Shown: positions 41,040-51,437, counted from the stretch's first letter. The stretch is 64,000 bases of DNA from Teichococcus wenyumeiae (GCF_003696345.1 NZ_RFLX01000001.1:124001-188000), one strand, 5' to 3'. Notes: a model not told the origin generated them from the letters alone. Numbers and translations are program-made.

Positions 41040-41975
41040 ATGTTCACCGCGCGCCTGCCCCGCCGCCTTGCCTTGCCGGCCCTGCTTGGCGCCACCCTGC
41101 TGGCGGCCGCGCCGGCCTGGGCGCAAGGCCAGGCGCCCCAGGCGGCGCCCCGTCCGCTGCGCGTCGTCACCACCTTCACCATCCTGCAGGACATGGCGCA
41201 GAACGTGGCGGGCGAGGCAGCGGTGGTGGAATCCATCACCCGCCCCGGCGCCGAGATCCATGACTACGAGCCGACGCCGCAGGATGTGGTGAAGGCCCAG
41301 TCGGCCGACCTGGTGCTGTGGAACGGCATGGGGCTGGAGCGCTGGTTCGAGCGCTTCTTCCAGCGCGTGAAGAATGTGCCCTCGGCCGTGCTGACCGAGG
41401 GCATTGCGCCGGTGGAGATCACCGAGGGCCCCTATGCCGGCCGTGCCAATCCGCATGCCTGGATGTCGCCGGCCAATGCGGTGGTTTACGTGGAAAATAT
41501 CCGCAAGGCCCTGTCGGCGGCGGACCCCACCAATGCGGCGGTCTATGCCGCCAATGCCACCCGTTATGCCGACCAGCTCCGCGCCCTGGATGCGCCGATC
41601 CGGCAGAAGCTTGCCTCGATCCCCGAGGCGCAGCGCTGGCTGGTGAGCTGCGAGGGCGCCTTCTCCTACCTGACGCGGGATTATGGGCTGCGTGAGCTCT
41701 ACCTCTGGCCCATCAATGCCGAGGAAGAGGGCACCCCGCGCCAGATCCGCCGCGCCGTGGATACCGTGCGCCAGCAGCGCATCCCGGCGCTGTTCTGCGA
41801 AAGCACGGTGAGCGACCGCGCCATGCGGCAGGTGGCGCGGGAGGCCGGCTCGCGCTTCGCCGGCGTGCTGCATGTGGATAGCCTGACCGCCGCCGATGGC
41901 GAGGCGCCCACCTTCCTGCGCCTGCTCGAAAACAATGCCGCCACCATCCTGGCCGGCTTCACCGAAGGACGCTGA
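41040..41975 (+). CDS. Manganese/zinc ABC transporter substrate-binding protein
   Basis: 311-residue cluster A-I metal-binding protein. Signal peptide [18 protein letters not shown] with cleavage after AWA. Metal ligands are recognisable as His in [10 protein letters not shown], His in ANPHAWMSP and Glu in [10 protein letters not shown], with an acidic residue in FCESTVSD. No His-rich loop of the zinc-specific ZnuA type is present, which with the MntR operator favours manganese. A strong AGGAGG site precedes the ATG. First gene of the four-gene operon. Confidence 0.93.
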   Translation: MFTARLPRRLALPALLGATLLAAAPAWAQGQAPQAAPRPLRVVTTFTILQDMAQNVAGEAAVVESITRPGAEIHDYEPTPQDVVKAQSADLVLWNGMGLERWFERFFQRVKNVPSAVLTEGIAPVEITEGPYAGRANPHAWMSPANAVVYVENIRKALSAADPTNAAVYAANATRYADQLRALDAPIRQKLASIPEAQRWLVSCEGAFSYLTRDYGLRELYLWPINAEEEGTPRQIRRAVDTVRQQRIPALFCESTVSDRAMRQVAREAGSRFAGVLHVDSLTAADGEAPTFLRLLENNAATILAGFTEGR

Positions 41976-41976
41976 C

Positions 41977-42900
41977 ATGGCCGATGGCTCCCTCGCCTGC
42001 CCCGCCGCCGCGCCGCCTGCTTCCTGGCGCGGCTGGCTGGGAACCGCCCCCGCCATTCCCGCCGCCGCGGCGGTGACGGACCTGGCGGTGGAGGGCGTCA
42101 GCGTCGCCTATCCCAATGGCCATGTGGCGCTGCGCGAGGCCAGCCTGCGGTTGGGGGCACCCACCATCTGCGGGCTGCTGGGGGTCAATGGCGCCGGCAA
42201 GTCCACGCTGTTCAAGGCCATCATGGGCATGGTGCGGCCGGCGGCGGGCACGGTGCGGATCGGCGGCATGGCGGTGCGGCAGGCGCAGAAGCTGAACCGC
42301 GTCGCCTATGTGCCGCAAAGCGAGGAAGTGGACTGGGACTTTCCTGTCTCGGTCAGCGATGTCGTGATGATGGGCCGCTATGGCTACATGAACCGCCTGC
42401 GCATCCCCCGCGCCGCCGACCGCGCGGCAGTGGAGCAGGCGCTGCTGCGCGTCGGCATGCAGGATTTCGCGGACCGGCAGATCGGCCAGCTTTCCGGCGG
42501 GCAGAAGAAGCGAGTCTTCCTGGCCCGCGCCCTGGCGCAGGATGGGCGGCTGATCCTGCTGGACGAGCCCTTCGGCGGCGTCGATGTCACCACGCAGGAG
42601 CAGATCATGCAGCTGCTGCGGGAATTGCGGGAGGAAGGGCGGATCATCCTGGTCTCCACCCATGACCTCGGCAGCGTGCCGCTCTTCTGCGACAGCGTGG
42701 CGCTGGTGAAGGGCACCGTGCTGGCCGCCGGCCCGACCGAGACCACCTTCACCACCGCCAACCTCGCCCGTGCCTTCGGCGGCAGCACGCAGCCGCAGGC
42801 CTCGGGCGGCGTGACGCTGGCCCCGGGGCCGGACGGGCAATCGCTGGTCCTGGGGGCGGATGGGCAGGTGCTCGGCCGCCTGCAGGCGCTGGAGGGCTGA
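41977..42900 (+). CDS. Manganese ABC transporter ATPase
   Basis: 307-residue ATPase starting 1 base after the binding-protein stop. Walker [21 protein letters not shown]-loop [14 protein letters not shown] (typical of MntB/SitB), signature [16 protein letters not shown], Walker [13 protein letters not shown] and switch STHDLG. An N-terminal extension of about 35 residues and a C-terminal tail of about 40 residues ([17 protein letters not shown]) are longer than usual. It energises the two permeases that follow. Confidence 0.94.
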   Translation: MADGSLACPAAAPPASWRGWLGTAPAIPAAAAVTDLAVEGVSVAYPNGHVALREASLRLGAPTICGLLGVNGAGKSTLFKAIMGMVRPAAGTVRIGGMAVRQAQKLNRVAYVPQSEEVDWDFPVSVSDVVMMGRYGYMNRLRIPRAADRAAVEQALLRVGMQDFADRQIGQLSGGQKKRVFLARALAQDGRLILLDEPFGGVDVTTQEQIMQLLRELREEGRIILVSTHDLGSVPLFCDSVALVKGTVLAAGPTETTFTTANLARAFGGSTQPQASGGVTLAPGPDGQSLVLGADGQVLGRLQALEG

Positions 42901-42903
42901 GCG

Positions 42904-43752
42904 GTGCTGGAGCCCTTCGCCTATGAGTACATGCGCCAGGCCATGCTGGTCTCGGCGCTGATCGGCGCGGTCTGCGGGCTGCTGTCCTGCTTCGTGGCGC
43001 TGAAGGGCTGGTCGCTGCTGGGGGATGCGCTTTCCCATGCCGTGGTGCCGGGGGTGGCGCTGGCCTGGATCCTGGGCCTGCCCTTCGCACTGGGCGCCTT
43101 CGCTTCCGGCCTGCTGGCCGCCTGGGTCATGGGCTTCATCCGTCGCAACAGCCGTATCCGGGAGGATGCGGCCATCGGCGTCGTCTTCACCGCCTTCTTC
43201 GGCGTGGGGCTTGTGCTGCTGACGCTCTGGCCCAGCAATATCCGGCTCCGCACCATCATCTTCGGCAATGTGCTGGGCATCGCGCCGGAGGATGTGGTGC
43301 AGATGCTGATCGTCGCCGGTGGGGTGCTGCTGGTGCTGGCGCTGCGCGGGCGGGACATGATGCTCTGGGCCTTCGACGCCACGCATGCACGGGCCATCGG
43401 GCTGGATACGCGGCTGTTGCAGACGCTGCTGCTGGGCAGCGTCGCTGCCGTAGCGGTGGCGGCCATGGTGGCGGTGGGCGCGGTGCTGGTCATCGCCATG
43501 CTGGTGGCCCCGGGCGCCACCGCCTATCTGCTCAGCGACCGCTTCGGGCGCATGATGGGCATCGCCACCGCCATCGGCGCCGTCACCGCCTTTCTGGGTG
43601 CCTGGATCAGCTATTTCCTGGATGGCTCCACCGGCGGCGTCATTGTCAGCCTGCAGGCGCTGGTCTTCCTGGTGGCACTGGTCGCCGCCCCGCGCCACGG
43701 GTTGCTGGCCGCCCGCCGCGCCCGCCGCACCGCCATGCAGGAGCCGGCATGA
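42904..43752 (+). CDS. Manganese ABC transporter permease 1
   Basis: 282-residue ABC-3 family permease (MntC/SitC type) starting at GTG 3 bases after the ATPase stop. The N-terminal segment LLSCFVALKGWSLLGDALSHAVVPGVALA (seen as CFVALKGWSLLGDALSHAV) is the conserved opening, and DMMLWAFDATHARAIGLDTR is the coupling loop. Seven to eight transmembrane helices are apparent. The stop overlaps the second permease start (ATGA). Confidence 0.93.
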   Translation: MLEPFAYEYMRQAMLVSALIGAVCGLLSCFVALKGWSLLGDALSHAVVPGVALAWILGLPFALGAFASGLLAAWVMGFIRRNSRIREDAAIGVVFTAFFGVGLVLLTLWPSNIRLRTIIFGNVLGIAPEDVVQMLIVAGGVLLVLALRGRDMMLWAFDATHARAIGLDTRLLQTLLLGSVAAVAVAAMVAVGAVLVIAMLVAPGATAYLLSDRFGRMMGIATAIGAVTAFLGAWISYFLDGSTGGVIVSLQALVFLVALVAAPRHGLLAARRARRTAMQEPA

Positions 43753-44591
43753 TCGAGACCCTCATCGCCCCCTTCACCCATGCCTTCATGCTGGAGGCCA
43801 TGGGTGTCGGCGCCGTGGTGGCCGCCGCCTGCGCCCTGCTGTCCTGCTTCGTAGTGCTGAAGGGCTGGTCGCTGCTGGGGGATGCCGTCTCCCATGCCGT
43901 GCTGCCGGGGGTGGTGATCGCCTCCGCCCTCGGCGCGCCGCTGGCGGCGGGCGCCTTCCTGGCCGGCATGGCCTGCGCGCTGGGCGCCGGCTTCGTGCAA
44001 ACCCACAGCCGGGTGAAGGAGGATGCGGCGCTGGGCGTGGTCTTCACCGGCATGTTCGCCGCCGGCCTGGTGCTGCTGGCCTTCCTGACCACCGATGCGC
44101 ATGTCACGCACATCCTCTTCGGCAATATCCTGGGTATCGAGCGCGACGACATGATCCAGGCGCTGCTGGCCGGCGGGCTGGTGCTGCTGGCCCTCGCCCT
44201 GCAAGGGCGGGACCTACTGCTCTGGGCCTTCGACGCCACCCATGCCGGCGGCATCGGCCTGCCGGTGCGCTGGCTGCGGCTGCTGTTCCTGGCGCTGCTT
44301 TCCGGTGCCGTGGTGGCGGGGGTGCAGGCGGTGGGGGTGATCCTGGTGGTGGCGCTGCTGATCACGCCGGGCTGCATCGGCTATCTGCTGGCGGACCGCT
44401 TCGGGCGGATGGCGGGTATCGCCGTGGCCTCGGCGGTGGCGGCGAACCTGCTGGGGATCATGGCCAGCTATCACCTCAATGCCTCGCCGGCCGGCTGCAT
44501 CGTGGTGGTGCTGTCGCTGTTCTTTGCCGTGGCGCTGGTGGCGGCGCCATCGCATGGGCTGCTGGCGGCGCGGCGGAAGGCCGCGCTTTGA
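43749..44591 (+). CDS. Manganese ABC transporter permease 2
   Basis: 280-residue paralogue of the preceding permease, sharing CFVVLKGWSLLGDAVSHAVL and LLLWAFDATHAGGIGLPVR with it; the two probably form a heterodimer as in SitC/SitD. Last gene of the operon. It ends just before a hairpin element that separates it from the convergent Bug receptor gene. Confidence 0.93.
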   Translation: MIETLIAPFTHAFMLEAMGVGAVVAAACALLSCFVVLKGWSLLGDAVSHAVLPGVVIASALGAPLAAGAFLAGMACALGAGFVQTHSRVKEDAALGVVFTGMFAAGLVLLAFLTTDAHVTHILFGNILGIERDDMIQALLAGGLVLLALALQGRDLLLWAFDATHAGGIGLPVRWLRLLFLALLSGAVVAGVQAVGVILVVALLITPGCIGYLLADRFGRMAGIAVASAVAANLLGIMASYHLNASPAGCIVVVLSLFFAVALVAAPSHGLLAARRKAAL

Positions 44592-44599
44592 CTGCGGCC

Positions 44600-44862
44600 G
44601 GGACAGGGGGCGCTGCCCCCTGGCCCCCACCGGGGTGGTGAGACCACCCCGGACCCCGCTTCAAGTTTTTGCGGCGGCTTCAGGCTGAAGGCAGGTGCCT
44701 GCCGAAAGCCGCGATAATCCAAAAGCCACATGGGCTGAAACCGCAGTCGCCAAGGGTCCATGTCCCTCGGCGGAACCGCCATGCCACCGCAAAGGAATGG
44801 CGGGGTCTGGGGTGACACTGTCACCCCAGCGGGGGTTCCAAGGGGGCGGCGCCCCCTTGGCC
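44600..44862. repeat. Intergenic hairpin element 3 (family of five)
   Basis: Between the convergent ends of the permease and Bug receptor genes. Hairpins: CAGGGGGC-GCT-GCCCCCTG (44604-44622), CCGGGGTGGT-GAG-ACCACCCCGG (44630-44652), CTGGGGTGACA/TGTCACCCCAG (44807-44829) and CCAAGGGGGC-GGC-GCCCCCTTGG (44838-44860). The centre shares CACATGGGCTGA and a TCCATG-loop hairpin with element 2, and TTCAGGC-GAA and GGGCTGA-CCGCAGT words with element 5. Confidence 0.85.
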
Positions 44863-44881
44863 CATCTTCCGGCTGCTGGCC

Positions 44882-45859
44882 TCAATCCACGACGATCTTG
44901 GCGTCGCTGACCAGCTTGGCCCAGCGCGTCCGCTCGGCACCCATGAACTTGCCAAAGGCCTCGCCACCCATGCGGGAGGGCACGGCGCCTTCTTCCTGCA
45001 AGCGCTTCTCGACATCCGGCGTGGTCAGGCTATCGGCGATGGCGGTGGCCAGCTTGGCGCGGATCGGCTCCGGCGTGCCCTTGGGCGCCAGGATGCCGTA
45101 CCAGGCGGAGGCATTGTAGTCCGGCAGCGCGGCCTCGGCCACCGTCGGCACATCCGGCAGGGCGGCGATGCGCGCATGGCCCGTCACCGCCAGCGGCCGC
45201 ACCAGTTCACCCTGGATCAGCCCGGCGACGGAGGGCAGCGTGGTGACCATGAAGGGGATATGGCCGGCCACCACGTCGTTCAGCGCGGGGCCCGCGCCGC
45301 GGAAGGGCAGATGCTGCGCCTCGATGCCCGCCATCTGGAACATCAGCGCCGCCGCCAGATGGCTGGCCGAGCCATTGGAGGCCGAGGCATAGCTGAGCTG
45401 GCCGTCCAGCTTGCGCGCTTCCTCCAGCAGGTCCTTCAGGTTGCGCGCCTTGGTGCCGGGGCCGGCCACCGCCACCAGCGGCGCATCGGCCACCAGCGCC
45501 ACCGGGTCCAGCGCCGCCAACGGGTCCACCCGCATATTGGGGAAGAGCGACTGGTTGACCGTCATCGGCCCCTGGTTGCCCATCAGCAGCGTGTAGCCAT
45601 CGGGCTTGGCACCGGCCACGGCCTCGGTGGCGAGATTGCCGCCGGCACCGGGCTTGTTCTCGACCACCACGGGCTGGCCCAGCAGGGCCTGCAGCCGCGC
45701 CGCCAGCACGCGGGCGACATTGTCGGTGCCGCCGCCGGGCGCATAGGCCAGCAGCAGGCGTATCGGCCGCTGCGGCCAGTTCTCCTGCGCGCGCAGCACG
45801 GTGGGGGCGGAGAGCAGCGGGGCCGCGGCCAGCATCTGCAACAGGTGGCGACGCTTCAT
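44882..45859 (-). CDS. Bug/TctC-family tripartite tricarboxylate transporter substrate-binding protein
   Basis: 325-residue periplasmic receptor. Twin-basic start MKRRHLLQMLAAAPLLSAPTV, then the conserved WPQRPIRLLLAYAPGGGTDNVAR (seen as RPIRLLLAYAPGGGTDN), VVENKPGAGGNLATEAVA and PDGYTLLMGNQG. Such receptors bind organic acids; many are orphans without their own permeases, and none is adjacent here. I prefer the ATG with AAGGA 9-10 bases upstream over one 9 bases earlier. It is 37 bases after the tautomerase gene, so the ligand may be a related aromatic or tricarboxylic acid. Confidence 0.92.
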   Translation of the reverse strand: MKRRHLLQMLAAAPLLSAPTVLRAQENWPQRPIRLLLAYAPGGGTDNVARVLAARLQALLGQPVVVENKPGAGGNLATEAVAGAKPDGYTLLMGNQGPMTVNQSLFPNMRVDPLAALDPVALVADAPLVAVAGPGTKARNLKDLLEEARKLDGQLSYASASNGSASHLAAALMFQMAGIEAQHLPFRGAGPALNDVVAGHIPFMVTTLPSVAGLIQGELVRPLAVTGHARIAALPDVPTVAEAALPDYNASAWYGILAPKGTPEPIRAKLATAIADSLTTPDVEKRLQEEGAVPSRMGGEAFGKFMGAERTRWAKLVSDAKIVVD

Positions 45860-45896
45860 GGCGGACATTTCCTTGCTTGCTTGAACCAACACGGGA

Positions 45897-46985
45897 TTAT
45901 TCGGCCGCCAGCGGCAGCGCGGCAGCCGGCGAGGCCGGGCGCGGCAGCAGCAGGTGGCCCTCGAAAATGCGGCGGGCGGTGCGCAGCACGCTGGCCCAGT
46001 GCACCGTGTCGCCTTCCAGCGAGAGGCCGATGGAAAGCGTGCCAGCCGGATGCGCGATGCGGACATCCTCGCCCGCATCCGCCGCCAGCGGCGCCGCCAC
46101 CGTGCCCGGCAGCCGCGTGGCGATGGCCAGGGTGATGCCCCCCGTCACCGCCATGGCGCTGTGCACCGCATGCGGCGTCAGGTAGCGGGCGGTGACCGTG
46201 GCACCATCCGTGCCTGGCCCCAGCAGCGCCGGCTTGGGAATGACACTCGAAGAAACATCGCCCAGGCCCATGCGGCGGCCGGCTTCCAGCCGCAGCGCCT
46301 CGATCCGCGCCATCAGCACCGGATTGGCCTCGATGGCCGCCGGCGCCAGCGTCGCCTCGGTGCCGAGACGGGTGGCCTCCACCAGCATCATCGGCATGGC
46401 GCCGTCGATCAGCGTGACGGGAATGCCGTCGATCTCCTCCACCCTATGGCCGGTGGGGAAGAGCGCGCCGGTCTTGCTGCCGGCGACATGGCGGAAGCGC
46501 AGCGCGATGGGCGCGGCGGTACCGGGCACGCCGGGGATGCTGGCCTCGCCGTCATAGGTGACCTGCCCGCCCGGGGTCTGCACCACCGCATCCACCAGCG
46601 CGCCGGTGTTGCGGTTGCGGATGCGCACCAGGGTCTCGGGATGCTGCGGCGTCACCAGCCCGGATTCGATGGCGAAGGGGCCGACGCCGGCCAGCATGTT
46701 GCCGCAGTTGGGCCTGGTATCGACCACGCCCCGGTCGGTGGAGACCTGGGCGAAGAGGTATTCCACATCCACCTCGGGCTCGGCCGAGGGGCCGACGATG
46801 GCCACCTTGCTGGTCAGGCTGTTGCCACCGCCGATGCCGTCGATCTGCAAGGGATGCGGGGAGCCGAGGGCGGCGAGCAGCATCGCATCGCGCGCCGCGG
46901 GCTCGGCCGGAAGATGGGCCGCCAGGAAGTAAGGGCCGCGGCTGGTGCCGCCGCGCATCAGGACACAGGGGATGCGGATTTGCAT
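45897..46985 (-). CDS. PrpF/4-oxalomesaconate tautomerase-family protein
   Basis: 362-residue protein of the PrpF superfamily, diaminopimelate-epimerase-like fold, comprising aconitate isomerases and 4-oxalomesaconate tautomerase (GalD) of gallate catabolism. Seen: IPCVLMRGGTSRGPYFLA, GIGGGNSLTSKVAIV, the catalytic Cys in DTRPNCGNMLAGVGPFAIE (split DTRPNCGNMLAGVG), and the C-terminal HPAGTLSIGL. It is divergent from a LysR gene and followed by a Bug receptor, a common arrangement for aromatic-acid routes. Which isomerisation it performs is unsettled. Confidence 0.88.
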   Translation of the reverse strand: MQIRIPCVLMRGGTSRGPYFLAAHLPAEPAARDAMLLAALGSPHPLQIDGIGGGNSLTSKVAIVGPSAEPEVDVEYLFAQVSTDRGVVDTRPNCGNMLAGVGPFAIESGLVTPQHPETLVRIRNRNTGALVDAVVQTPGGQVTYDGEASIPGVPGTAAPIALRFRHVAGSKTGALFPTGHRVEEIDGIPVTLIDGAMPMMLVEATRLGTEATLAPAAIEANPVLMARIEALRLEAGRRMGLGDVSSSVIPKPALLGPGTDGATVTARYLTPHAVHSAMAVTGGITLAIATRLPGTVAAPLAADAGEDVRIAHPAGTLSIGLSLEGDTVHWASVLRTARRIFEGHLLLPRPASPAAALPLAAE

Positions 46986-47076
46986 GGCCGTTTCCGTGTT
47001 GTTGGCCCCGTTCTGCGCTGGATCACACCGATACTGAAGTGCAAAGATCGGAGGTATTCTTGCGTTGGACACAAGT

Positions 47077-47970
47077 ATGGCCATCGACCTCGACCAGCTC
47101 CGCACCTTTGTCGCCGTCGCGGAGGCGCAGAGCCTCACACGCGCGACGGAAACGCTGCACCTGTCCCTGCCCGCCGTTTCCCGGCGCCTCTCGGCGCTGG
47201 AGGACGAGCTGGGCGTGGCGCTGCTGGCACGTTCCACCCGCCGCGTGGCGCTGACGCAGACGGGGCGCGAGTTCCTGCCGCGCGCGCGGCGGCTGCTGGA
47301 TGAGCTGGAGGAAAGCCTGCTGGGCATTCGGGAAACGGCGGCGCGGCGGCGCGGGCTGGTGACCATCGCCTGCATCCCCACCGCCGCCTATTACTTCCTG
47401 CCGGCGACTCTGGCGGATTTCGCGCGGCGCTTTCCCAATGTCCGCGTGCGCGTCATGGATCTTTCAGCCGATGGCGTGACGGATGCGGTGGCCACGGGCG
47501 GCGTCGAATTCGGCATCGGCATGGAAGGCGCGGTGCATCCGGAAGTGGAATTCCGCCCGCTGCGGCGCGACCCCTTTGTGCTCGCCTGCCGCCGCGATCA
47601 CCCATTGGCGAAGAAGCGCAGCCTGCGCTGGGCGGATCTGCAGAACGAGACTCTGGTGGGTGTCTCCCGCCGCTCCGGCAACCGGCTGATCCTGGACCGT
47701 GCGCTGCTGCCGCGCGGCATCCAGCCCAACTGGCGCTATGAGGCGGAGCACCTTTCCACCAGCCTGGGGCTGGTGGAGGCCGGGCTGGGCGTCGCGGTGG
47801 TGCCGCGCCTGGCGCTGCCGCGCGACCCGCACCCGGTGCTGGTGGCACGGCCGCTGACCGACCCGAAGATCGAGCGCGCGACCGGCGTGGTGCTGCGGCG
47901 CGGCGCGGTGCCCGGCCCGGCGGCGCGCGCGCTGCTGGACCTGCTGGAGCACCGCATGGTCAGGGCATGA
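47077..47970 (+). CDS. LysR-type transcriptional regulator
   Basis: 297 residues. N-terminal helix-turn-helix DLDQLRTFVAVAEAQSLTRA with LSLPAVSRRLSALEDELGVA, the linker helix, then the periplasmic-binding-like effector domain with AAYYFLPATLADFARRFPNV and GLGVAVVPRLAL. It is divergent from the tautomerase-Bug operon with about 90 bases between, the classic LysR layout, so it likely activates that operon. A TTG at 47065, with GGAGG 10 bases upstream, could be the true start and add four residues. Confidence 0.93.
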   Translation: MAIDLDQLRTFVAVAEAQSLTRATETLHLSLPAVSRRLSALEDELGVALLARSTRRVALTQTGREFLPRARRLLDELEESLLGIRETAARRRGLVTIACIPTAAYYFLPATLADFARRFPNVRVRVMDLSADGVTDAVATGGVEFGIGMEGAVHPEVEFRPLRRDPFVLACRRDHPLAKKRSLRWADLQNETLVGVSRRSGNRLILDRALLPRGIQPNWRYEAEHLSTSLGLVEAGLGVAVVPRLALPRDPHPVLVARPLTDPKIERATGVVLRRGAVPGPAARALLDLLEHRMVRA

Positions 47971-48685
47971 GCCGCGCCATCAGGGACAGCGCATCGCCGG
48001 CGGCGTGGAATTCGGCGGTGTTGTCGAAGATCACCCAGCTTTCCGCATCCGCCTCGCGCAGCAGCGCCGCCAGGCGGTCCAGACGCTCCGGCACATAGGG
48101 CGAGTAATAGCGGCGCGGCGAGCCATGCAGCCGCCAGTAGCGAAGGGTAGCGGCCCCGCCAGGGCGGGCGGCGCCGGGTGCCGGCGGCGGGTCGGCCGCC
48201 ACGCGCGGGATGCCGCGCGTGGCCAGCAGCGCATCGGCTTCCCCGGTGAACCAGGAAGGATGGCGTGGCTCGCAGACCAAAGGGCCATCGAAGCGCGCTC
48301 GCAGCGTGTCGAGAAAGCCGTTGAGCACCTCGGGCCGGAATTCCAGGCTGGGCGGCAATTGCAGCAGCAGCGGGCCGAGCTTCGGGCCCAGCGACCGCAC
48401 CTCCCCCAGAAAGCGTTCCAGCGGCGCCTCGGCCCCCACCAGTTGCAGCGCGTGCGTGATCTCCTTCGGCACCTTCACGGCGAGGCGGAAATCCTCGGGC
48501 ACGGTCTCGGCCCAGCGGGCATAGGTCGCGGGCCGGTGCGGGCGGTAGAAGGAGGAATTGATCTCGGCCGCCGGCAGCCGGGCGGCATAGCGCGCCAGAT
48601 GGCTGCCCTCGGGCGGGAAATGGGCCGCATGGGCGGCCGGGATGCTCCAGCCGGCGGTGCCGATGCGGATGGGGTGGCGCTGCAT
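47960..48685 (-). CDS. DUF72 family protein
   Basis: 241-residue TIM-barrel protein of the DUF72 (YecE) family. The opening IRIGTAGWSIP, EINSSFYRPHRPATYARWAE, RLAVKVPKEITH, LLLQLPPSLEF, CEPRHPSWF and WVIFDNTAEFHAAGDAL follow the family in order. The function is unknown, though the shape suggests a nuclease or isomerase-like fold. Its end overlaps the end of the convergent LysR gene by 11 bases. Confidence 0.92.
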   Translation of the reverse strand: MQRHPIRIGTAGWSIPAAHAAHFPPEGSHLARYAARLPAAEINSSFYRPHRPATYARWAETVPEDFRLAVKVPKEITHALQLVGAEAPLERFLGEVRSLGPKLGPLLLQLPPSLEFRPEVLNGFLDTLRARFDGPLVCEPRHPSWFTGEADALLATRGIPRVAADPPPAPGAARPGGAATLRYWRLHGSPRRYYSPYVPERLDRLAALLREADAESWVIFDNTAEFHAAGDALSLMARLMP

Positions 48686-48720
48686 GGTGGCGGCATAACG
48701 CCGCCACCATGCTTCCGGCT

Positions 48721-49926
48721 TCAGCTCAGCTTGCCGTGGCGGAAGGCTTCCACGGTGCGCATCACGCCGCGCAGCTCGGCCAGGCCCTTCAGACGGCCGA
48801 TGCAGGAATAGCCGGGGTTGATCTTGGCGCCCTTCTTCACGCTCTCGATATCGTCCACCAGCAGGTGGCCGTGGTCGGGGCGCATCGGGATCTCGGCATC
48901 CTCGCGGCCCTCGGCGCGGCGGCGGTCTTCCTCCGCCATCAGGGCGGCGACGCAGGCCAGCATATCGGTGCTGCCATCGAGATGGTCGGCCTCGTAGAAG
49001 GAGCCGTCATCCTCGATCGTCACGTTGCGCAGATGCGCGAAATGGATGCGCGGGCCGAATTCCCTGGCCATCGCCGGCATGTCGTTGTCGCGGTTGCTGC
49101 CGAAGGCGCCGGTGCAATAGGTCAGGCCGCTGGCGGGGTTCGGCACGGCTTCCAGCAACGCGCGGGCATCGGCGGCGGTGGACATGACGCGCGGCATGCC
49201 GAAGATCGGGAAGGACGGATCGTCGGGGTGGATGCAGATCCGGGCGCCTTCCTCGGCGGCGGTCTCGGCCACCTCGCGCACGAACTGGATCATGTGGTCG
49301 CGCAGGCCCTCGGTGCCCATATCCTTGTAAATATCCAGCATCTTCTGGAAGCCGGCGCGGTCATAGACGAATTCGCGGGCCGGCAGCCAGTCGATCATCA
49401 GCTTCTCAAGGTTCGCCTTGTCGCTGTCCGACATGGTGGCGAAGCGCGCCTCGGCGGCCTTGCGGCGGGCCTCGGGGTGATCGGCCTCGGCACCCGGACG
49501 GCGCAGGATGAAGAGGTCGTAGGTGGCGATGTCGGTCCAGTCGAAGCGCAGCGCCAGCCCGCCGGTGGGCAGGCGGTAATGCAGATCGGTGCGCGTCCAG
49601 TCCGTGATGGCCATGAAGTTGTAGCAGATGGTCTTCACGCCCGCCCGCGCCACGGCGCGGATGGAACCCTTGTACTGGTCGATCAGGTTCCGGAAGTCGC
49701 CCGTGCGGGTCTTGATGTCCTCGTGCACCGCGATGCTCTCGACCACGGACCAGCGCAGCCCGGCATCCTCGATGATCTTCTTGCGCTTCAGCACCTCGTC
49801 CTCGGGCCAGGCGCGGCCCTGGTTCATGTGGTGCAGGGCGGAGACGATGCCGGTGGCGCCCGCCTGCTTCACATGCTCCAGGGTCACGCTGTCATCGGGG
49901 CCGAACCAGCGCCAGGTCTGTTCCAT
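48721..49926 (-). CDS. uxuA: D-mannonate dehydratase
   Basis: 401-residue UxuA, dehydrating D-mannonate to 2-keto-3-deoxygluconate. Seen: [53 protein letters not shown], the metal and catalytic residues in [11 protein letters not shown], and [11 protein letters not shown] with [17 protein letters not shown] near the end. It follows uxuB after 23 bases and is the last gene of the uxu operon. Confidence 0.96.
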   Translation of the reverse strand: MEQTWRWFGPDDSVTLEHVKQAGATGIVSALHHMNQGRAWPEDEVLKRKKIIEDAGLRWSVVESIAVHEDIKTRTGDFRNLIDQYKGSIRAVARAGVKTICYNFMAITDWTRTDLHYRLPTGGLALRFDWTDIATYDLFILRRPGAEADHPEARRKAAEARFATMSDSDKANLEKLMIDWLPAREFVYDRAGFQKMLDIYKDMGTEGLRDHMIQFVREVAETAAEEGARICIHPDDPSFPIFGMPRVMSTAADARALLEAVPNPASGLTYCTGAFGSNRDNDMPAMAREFGPRIHFAHLRNVTIEDDGSFYEADHLDGSTDMLACVAALMAEEDRRRAEGREDAEIPMRPDHGHLLVDDIESVKKGAKINPGYSCIGRLKGLAELRGVMRTVEAFRHGKLS

Positions 49927-49949
49927 CGTTCTTCTCCTTGCGTGAAAAC

Positions 49950-51437
49950 TCAGGCCGCCAGGGTGGCACGCAGGGCGCCGCGCACGCCGTCCCGCAGCAG
50001 CAGCGCCAGGGCCTCCCGCACCGCCGCGCGGAAGCCCTCATGCGCCGCCAAGGCAGGGTCGAAGACCTCCGGCAGCGCGAAGAGCGCCTGCGACAGCGCC
50101 GCCGCATCTCGCCCGGCGCCGCGCGCGATGGCGGAAAGCTTCTCGCCAATCGGGTCGTCGATCCTGTGGCTGCCGCCGGTCTCGTCCTCGCCCAGCAGGA
50201 AGAGCATCCAGGCGGCGACGGCCAGGGCGATGCGCCGCGGCACCTCGCCCTGCGCCAGCCGCTCGGCGGCGGGGCGCAGCAGGCGCTGCGGCAGCTTCTG
50301 GGAGCCGTCCATGGCGATCTGCAGCAGCCGGTGGCGGATGGCGGGGTTGCGGAAGCGGTCCTCCAGTTGCGCCGTGTAGCCCGGCAGGTCGATGCCCGGC
50401 ACCGGCGGCAGGGTGGGGATGACGTCCCGCACCCACAGCACCTTCAGGAAATCGGCCAGCAGCGGCTCGGCCATGGCTTCCGAGACGGTCTCGATGCCGG
50501 CGAGGCTGCCGAGATAGGCCAGCGAGGAATGCGCGCCGTTCAGGCAGCGCAGCTTCATCAGCTCATAGGCATGCACGTCCTCGACCATCAGCGCCCCGGC
50601 CTTCTCCCATTCCGGGCGGCCGCGAATAAAACGGTCCTCGATCACCCATTGGGAAAAGGGCTCGGCCACGATGGGCCAGGCATCCTCGTAGCCCAGGGCG
50701 GCGATGGCGGCGCGGTCGGCATCGGTGGTGGCGGGGACGATGCGGTCCACCATGGTGGCGGGGAAGGACACGTTCTCCGCCATCCAGCCGGCCAGGGAGG
50801 GGTCGCGCAGTTCCACGAAGCGCCGAAGCACCCGCTCCAGCGTCCGGCCATTGTCGGGCAGGTTGTCGCAGGTCATCAGCGTCACGGCGCCGGCGCCCGT
50901 CCCGGCGCGGCGGCGCAGGGCGGCGGCCAGCAGGCCGGGCACGCTGCGCGGGGTGCCCTGGCCTTCCAGGTCGTGGCGGATATCCGGGTGCCGCTCGTCC
51001 AGCGCGCCGCTGCTGTCCCGGCAATAGGCCTTTTCCGTTACCGTCAGGCTGATGACGCGGGTGGCGGGGTCGGCCAGCCGGGCCAGGGCAAGGTCCGGCT
51101 GCTCCGGCACCGTCAGGGCTTCCAGCACGCTGCCGATGATGCGCGCCTCGTCGCCGCCGGGGCCGCGCGTCAACACGGTGTAGAGCCCGTCCTGCGGCGC
51201 CAGCGCCTCCCGCACGGCGGGGGAGCGCAGGCTGAGGCCGCAGATGCCCCAGCCGGTCTCGCCGGCCTCCAGGCGGTCGTCGGTATAGACGGCCTGATGC
51301 GCGCGGTGGAAAGCGCCGAGGCCCAGATGCACGATGCCGATGCCCTGTGCCGCGCGGTCATAGCCGGGGCGGCGCGTTCCGGCGGGCAGGCTGTCCAGGC
51401 TGGCGGCGCTGAGCCGGGGGGAGGCGGCGGCGGTCAT
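49950..51437 (-). CDS. uxuB: Mannitol dehydrogenase-family D-fructuronate reductase
   Basis: 495-residue polyol-dehydrogenase family enzyme, most likely UxuB, which interconverts fructuronate and mannonate. Seen: the NAD-binding start [61 protein letters not shown], the catalytic-Lys block [19 protein letters not shown] and a helical C-terminus. Its ATG overlaps the stop of the GntR gene (ATGA) and uxuA follows. Mannitol dehydrogenase activity is the alternative, but the operon favours fructuronate. Confidence 0.9.
   Translation of the reverse strand: MTAAASPRLSAASLDSLPAGTRRPGYDRAAQGIGIVHLGLGAFHRAHQAVYTDDRLEAGETGWGICGLSLRSPAVREALAPQDGLYTVLTRGPGGDEARIIGSVLEALTVPEQPDLALARLADPATRVISLTVTEKAYCRDSSGALDERHPDIRHDLEGQGTPRSVPGLLAAALRRRAGTGAGAVTLMTCDNLPDNGRTLERVLRRFVELRDPSLAGWMAENVSFPATMVDRIVPATTDADRAAIAALGYEDAWPIVAEPFSQWVIEDRFIRGRPEWEKAGALMVEDVHAYELMKLRCLNGAHSSLAYLGSLAGIETVSEAMAEPLLADFLKVLWVRDVIPTLPPVPGIDLPGYTAQLEDRFRNPAIRHRLLQIAMDGSQKLPQRLLRPAAERLAQGEVPRRIALAVAAWMLFLLGEDETGGSHRIDDPIGEKLSAIARGAGRDAAALSQALFALPEVFDPALAAHEGFRAAVREALALLLRDGVRGALRATLAA

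Noticed and set aside
46986-47076. LysR box between the tautomerase and LysR genes
   Set aside because: I could not find an unambiguous T-N11-A palindrome; imperfect ATAC/GTAT words exist but are too weak to list.
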